Source of the DNA: Candidatus Desantisiibacteriota bacterium
GTDB taxonomy: Bacteria; UBA9089; CG2-30-40-21
Assembly: GCA_016208205.1 (NCBI GenBank)
Contig: JACQYP010000006.1
Coordinates: 1 to 9,280 of the forward strand
Length of the DNA: 9,280 nt
Reading direction: 5' to 3'
Made by a program: the position numbers and the translations under genes. Shown in pieces: positions 7,139 to 9,280 of this stretch (the stretch's first letter is position 1; each line of letters opens with the position of its first letter). The notes under the pieces are model-generated. The model saw only the letters and a program-made list of their open reading frames with translations. It did not search any database and was not told the origin of the DNA.

Positions 7139-7141
7139 TAG
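7139..7141 (+). other. In-frame amber codon in the beta-helix gene
   Basis: TAG interrupts DGEW/EIEESGVYS in an otherwise continuous frame from 6705 to the TAG stop at 7490-7492. A change from AAG (Lys) would explain it. The downstream part holds the FlgD-like tail and has no ribosome-binding site of its own nearby. Confidence 0.8.
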
Positions 7142-7529
7142 GAGATTGAGGAATCAGGGGTATATTCCAATAGAGACTTTGTCTGGGCAAAGATTACCCA
7201 TTTATCATTATTTGGTATAGCCGGAATTGCCGTTACTGACCCGGGCGGAGCAATTGTCTATCCCAATCCATTCTGTGCAGACAAGCATACCTGTATATAT
7301 TTTAGTCAGTTGCCCACGGACTCTACGATTCAAATCTTCACCGTAGCAGGTGAGTTAGTGCGGGAAATACGGGCAAACAGTTGGGATGTTTGTAATTCTG
7401 ATGGTGAAAAGGTTGCCTCAGGCATATATCTTTATCTCATTACAGATCCTGCGGGGAATAAGAAGGCTGGTAAATTAGGAGTGATACAGTAGTATCGCGT
7501 TAATCTCAATATGTCGCACTAACTGTGGT

Positions 7530-7625
7530 CAGGTTGTTTAGGCTGAAGGCTGAAGGAAGAAAATGCTCTAACAGATTATCTTCCCCTTCAGCCTAAATAC
7601 CTTCAGCCTTCTTCCTAAACACCTG
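7530..7625. repeat. Imperfect 96-bp palindrome between the two large genes
   Basis: The outer arms are 7530-7542 and 7614-7625 (CAGGT, one extra T, GTTTAGG against CCTAAACACCTG). Inside, GGCTGAAGG and GGAAGA (7541-7560) pair with TCTTCC and CCTTCAGCC (7579-7593), and a second CCTTCAGCC lies at 7600-7608. There is no T-tract, so it is not a classical terminator. It resembles a dispersed palindromic repeat. The rest of 7493-7696 shows nothing else. Confidence 0.65.
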
Positions 7626-7641
7626 AGTAGTTACTCAATTT
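7624..7641. repeat. Right copy of the 18-bp direct repeat
   Basis: TGAGTAGTTACTCAATTT matches 4000-4017 at 16 of 18 positions. Its first 14 bases also form a small palindrome, TGAGTA-GT-TACTCA. It abuts the end of the 96-bp palindrome. Confidence 0.5.
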
Positions 7642-7696
7642 CATTAGTCCAAATACTTATAAATCACCTCTGCCATAGTTGTCTGCTACTTTTTAT

Positions 7697-7725
7697 TTGA
7701 CAAATACTAATGTTCATAGTATACT
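7697..7725 (+). promoter_or_regulatory. Consensus sigma70 promoter for the Ig-repeat gene
   Basis: Perfect TTGACA (7697-7702), a 17-base spacer and TATACT (7720-7725). The start would be near 7732, giving a leader of about 70 bases before the ATG at 7801. The strength suggests steady expression of the downstream surface protein. Confidence 0.8.
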
Positions 7726-7734
7726 TAAGCTATA

Positions 7735-7765
7735 CAGAATACAGACTCCTGACTCCTGTATTCTG
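7735..7765 (+). repeat. Leader hairpin
   Basis: CAGAATACAG (7735-7744) and CTGTATTCTG (7756-7765) form a perfect 10-bp stem around an 11-base loop that itself repeats ACTCCTG. It starts at about +4 of the predicted transcript, so it could protect the mRNA 5' end. It may equally be a dispersed repeat that happens to lie here. Confidence 0.65.
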
Positions 7766-7787
7766 CCTTCAATTCCTCGCAGGCTTT

Positions 7788-7793
7788 AAGGAG
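7788..7793 (+). promoter_or_regulatory. Ribosome-binding site for the Ig-repeat gene
   Basis: AAGGAG with 7 bases to the ATG at 7801. It fixes the start, which is also followed at once by a clear signal peptide. Confidence 0.85.
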
Positions 7794-7800
7794 AATAGAT

Positions 7801-9280
7801 ATGGTTGTTAAGGGCTATCCTCTTTGGCTGATATTATTTGTATGTTTATTGGCCTTTGGTGCAATCAATGCCGAAAGCTCTTTGATTATCTCGCCTGAGA
7901 ATGCTGTTATCACTGCCGGCGGCAGCATTACCTGTCAGGCTACGGATACGGTTGCAAATGCAGATGTGACCGGTTTAGCAACGTGGACCATAAACGGTGG
8001 CGGCAGCTTTGCTGGGAATGTGTTTACCGGAACCATGACAGGGACATTCGTTATTACTGTGTCGTATGATGGAACGAGTGCCACAACTGCTGTAACTATA
8101 ACACCGGGCAGCCCCATCTCCTTTGGCATCTCACCATTAAATGCTACTGTTACTGCAGGGGGGGATGTTTCGTATTATGCCACAGCTACAGATGGTTATA
8201 ATAATCAATGGGATGTTACCGGTTCAACTACATTTACCGCAAGTTCTAACATCTTTGTTGGTAATTCCTTTGGTAGTTTTTATGCCGGTACTGCTACTGT
8301 TACTGCCTCATACCAGGGGATGACTGTTACAACAACTGTAGTTGTTATTCATGGCAGCCCCAAAGACTTGAGTATCTCACCTGTCCATGTAAGCATTACA
8401 GCAGGCAGTCCTGTCACCTATTATGCCACAGCTACGGATTATACTAATGTTAACCAATGGGATGTTACAAATGAGGCAACATGGACCACAACCGGCGGCG
8501 GCTCATTTGTCAGTTGGCATGTGTTTATGGGAACTGTTGCCGGGACACATATTATCACGGCAGGATATGGGGGACAGGCAACTACAACCACCATAACCAT
8601 CGACCATGCTGCACCAACGACCTTAAGCATCTCTCCAGGGACAACAACCATAATTGCCGGCGAAAAGATAGAATATCATGCTACAGCCACAGATTTGTAC
8701 AGTAACTCATGGGATATTACGAATGAAGCAATATTTACTACAAGCGGCGGCGGTTCATTTGTCAGTTGGCATGGGTTTGTAGGAACCGTGACCGGGACAT
8801 ACACTGTCTGTGCAGTATATAGTGGACAGACAGTTACGACTACAGTGATTATCACCCCTGCCACACCAACAACAGTCAGTATCTCACCCATGAGTGGCAT
8901 CATAACCGCCGGTTCAAGTACGAAATATTATGCCACAGCTACAGATGGGTACAGCAACAACTGGGATGTGACAGGTGTTGCCACCTTTACTTCGACAGGC
9001 GGCAGTATGAGCGGGAATTTGTTCACCGGCACCATTACCGGCACATATTTCATTCAGGTTGCGTATCTTGGGAACACTGCTACTGCTACAGTAACCATTG
9101 ACCCTGCTGTTCCAATAGGGTTGAGTATTGCTCCAAAGGAGAGGACTATTACGGCTGGTGATACGGTGGAATATCATGCCACAGCTACAGATACATATGG
9201 CAACGAATGGGATGCTGCAAATGCGGTGGCATGGACATCAAGTTATGCAGGCAACAGCCCTACCGGCGAATTATTTACTA
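7801..9280 (+). CDS. Secreted Ig-like repeat protein, 3' end beyond window
   Basis: The frame is open for 493 codons without a stop and runs off the window. Residues 1-24 form a signal peptide (MVVKGY, a hydrophobic stretch, then INA before ES). Six tandem Ig-like modules follow, resembling bacterial Big-type domains. Each begins with ISP (residues 30, 110, 192, 277, 361; IAP at 443), giving periods of 80-85 residues. Shared motifs in order are ISP, TAG, YxATATD, NxWDVT, GGGSF or FTGT, GT, and a Thr-rich end strand (TTTVTI). The sixth module is cut at the window edge. Modules 3 and 4 share a 27-base stretch with one difference, so part of the array duplicated or converted recently. Thr/Ser/Gly-rich, nearly Cys-free content suits an extracellular stalk or adhesin. 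No catalytic domain or anchor is in view; it would lie downstream. It has its own promoter, leader and ribosome-binding site, and unlike its neighbours shows no lesion. The ligand is unknown. Confidence 0.9.
   Translation, partial: MVVKGYPLWLILFVCLLAFGAINAESSLIISPENAVITAGGSITCQATDTVANADVTGLATWTINGGGSFAGNVFTGTMTGTFVITVSYDGTSATTAVTITPGSPISFGISPLNATVTAGGDVSYYATATDGYNNQWDVTGSTTFTASSNIFVGNSFGSFYAGTATVTASYQGMTVTTTVVVIHGSPKDLSISPVHVSITAGSPVTYYATATDYTNVNQWDVTNEATWTTTGGGSFVSWHVFMGTVAGTHIITAGYGGQATTTTITIDHAAPTTLSISPGTTTIIAGEKIEYHATATDLYSNSWDITNEAIFTTSGGGSFVSWHGFVGTVTGTYTVCAVYSGQTVTTTVIITPATPTTVSISPMSGIITAGSSTKYYATATDGYSNNWDVTGVATFTSTGGSMSGNLFTGTITGTYFIQVAYLGNTATATVTIDPAVPIGLSIAPKERTITAGDTVEYHATATDTYGNEWDAANAVAWTSSYAGNSPTGELFT
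8494..8772 (+). repeat. Near-identical 27-mer shared by Ig modules 3 and 4
   Basis: Bases 8494-8520 and 8746-8772 match at 26 of 27 positions and encode the same GGGSFVSWH. The flanking parts of the two modules are more diverged. This patchy identity is what gene conversion or unequal exchange between repeats leaves behind. Confidence 0.8.

Larger units (their letters stand above)
4055..7492 (+). pseudogene. Secreted NHL/PEGA/beta-helix/FlgD-like protein, broken
   Basis: Correcting a +1 shift near 4229 and a CA (+2) insertion near 6705, and reading through TAG at 7139, gives one 1144-residue protein. In corrected numbering: signal peptide 1-25 (AQAVQA then GE); two NHL beta-propeller repeats, about 46-116, too few for a full propeller; a PEGA domain, about 119-189; a right-handed parallel beta-helix of the NosD type, about 200-460, with a cysteine in each of eight rungs; a tail ending in DKDGNPR...DMGAYEY (about 477-537), as in choice-of-anchor proteins; one Ig-like domain to about 639; two similar modules of about 95 residues to 830; a linker; and a FlgD-like Ig domain (1065-1144, VYPNPF to GIYLYLIT) often found as a C-terminal sorting or anchoring tail. 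Likely exported and surface-associated; its ligand is unknown. The first shift is clear against the second NHL repeat, where the same codons are intact. A shared lesion pattern with neighbouring genes suggests decay. Confidence 0.88.

Noticed and set aside
4228..7141. Programmed frameshifting or stop-codon reassignment in the beta-helix gene
   Set aside because: The lesions differ in kind (+1, CA repeat, TAG), lack slippery-site and stimulator features, and the neighbouring PIN gene has a TAA lesion. TGA, TAA and TAG all act as normal stops elsewhere in the window. Decay or error is simpler.
6773..7141. Separate gene starting at TTG 6773
   Set aside because: Coding sense extends upstream to 6705 in the same frame and joins the preceding gene once a CA is removed. 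No ribosome-binding site precedes the TTG.
7579..7625. Intrinsic terminator after the beta-helix gene
   Set aside because: The stems are long and imperfect with an 18-base loop, and there is no T-tract after the 3' arm.
7935..9177. Several minus-strand frames of 64-87 codons
   Set aside because: They are antisense to the continuous Ig-repeat frame and recur because the modules recur. They have no ribosome-binding sites.
1..9280. tRNA, rRNA or known riboswitch
   Set aside because: No cloverleaf, rRNA-like or recognisable riboswitch core was seen on either strand by eye. A covariance-model scan would be needed to exclude small RNAs.

Overview
The window looks like an accessory, decaying stretch of chromosome from a bacterium that uses ordinary sigma70-type promoters and strong Shine-Dalgarno sites. 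The gene content (NHL, PEGA, parallel beta-helix and FlgD-like modules in one secreted protein, a long run of Ig-like repeats, a DUF58 fragment, a PIN-toxin relic, a large DDE transposase and many small palindromic repeats) is typical of uncultivated, groundwater or sediment-type Gram-negative lineages. I cannot name a species.

Layout. At 107-484 (minus) is the N-terminal part of a DUF58 (MoxR-associated) protein that stops soon after its DxSxS motif. From 485 to 1188 there is no gene except the DUF58 promoter. That stretch is a mosaic of inverted repeats of MITE/REP type (601-667, 748-962, 836-925) and ends in a near-consensus promoter (1072-1100, plus). The promoter feeds a short 5' gene fragment (1189-1240), cut off by an insertion sequence (about 1241-3447) that carries one intact 705-residue transposase on the minus strand. 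Right of the element lies a PIN-domain toxin pseudogene (3521-3957, plus). A plausible reading is that the element landed in or next to a small antitoxin/PIN-toxin operon.

From 4055 to 7492 (plus) lies a large secreted protein gene. It reads as three separate open stretches but is one gene with a +1 shift near 4229, a CA-dinucleotide (+2) shift near 6705 and an amber codon at 7139. The two shifts cancel, leaving 1145 whole codons. Its beta-helix places a cysteine at the same position in eight consecutive rungs. Two 18-bp near-identical direct repeats (4000-4017 and 7624-7641) bracket this gene.

After a 308-bp spacer with a 96-bp palindrome, a consensus promoter and a leader hairpin, a second secreted repeat protein starts at 7801 and runs open past the window end. 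It has a signal peptide and six Ig-like repeats of 80-85 residues, the sixth cut by the window edge. It is the only clearly intact non-transposon gene here. The two large plus-strand genes are probably cell-surface or secreted structural/adhesive proteins. Three neighbouring genes carry disabling lesions, so the region seems to be under weak selection. Sequencing or assembly error could explain the indels but less easily the substitutions to stop codons.
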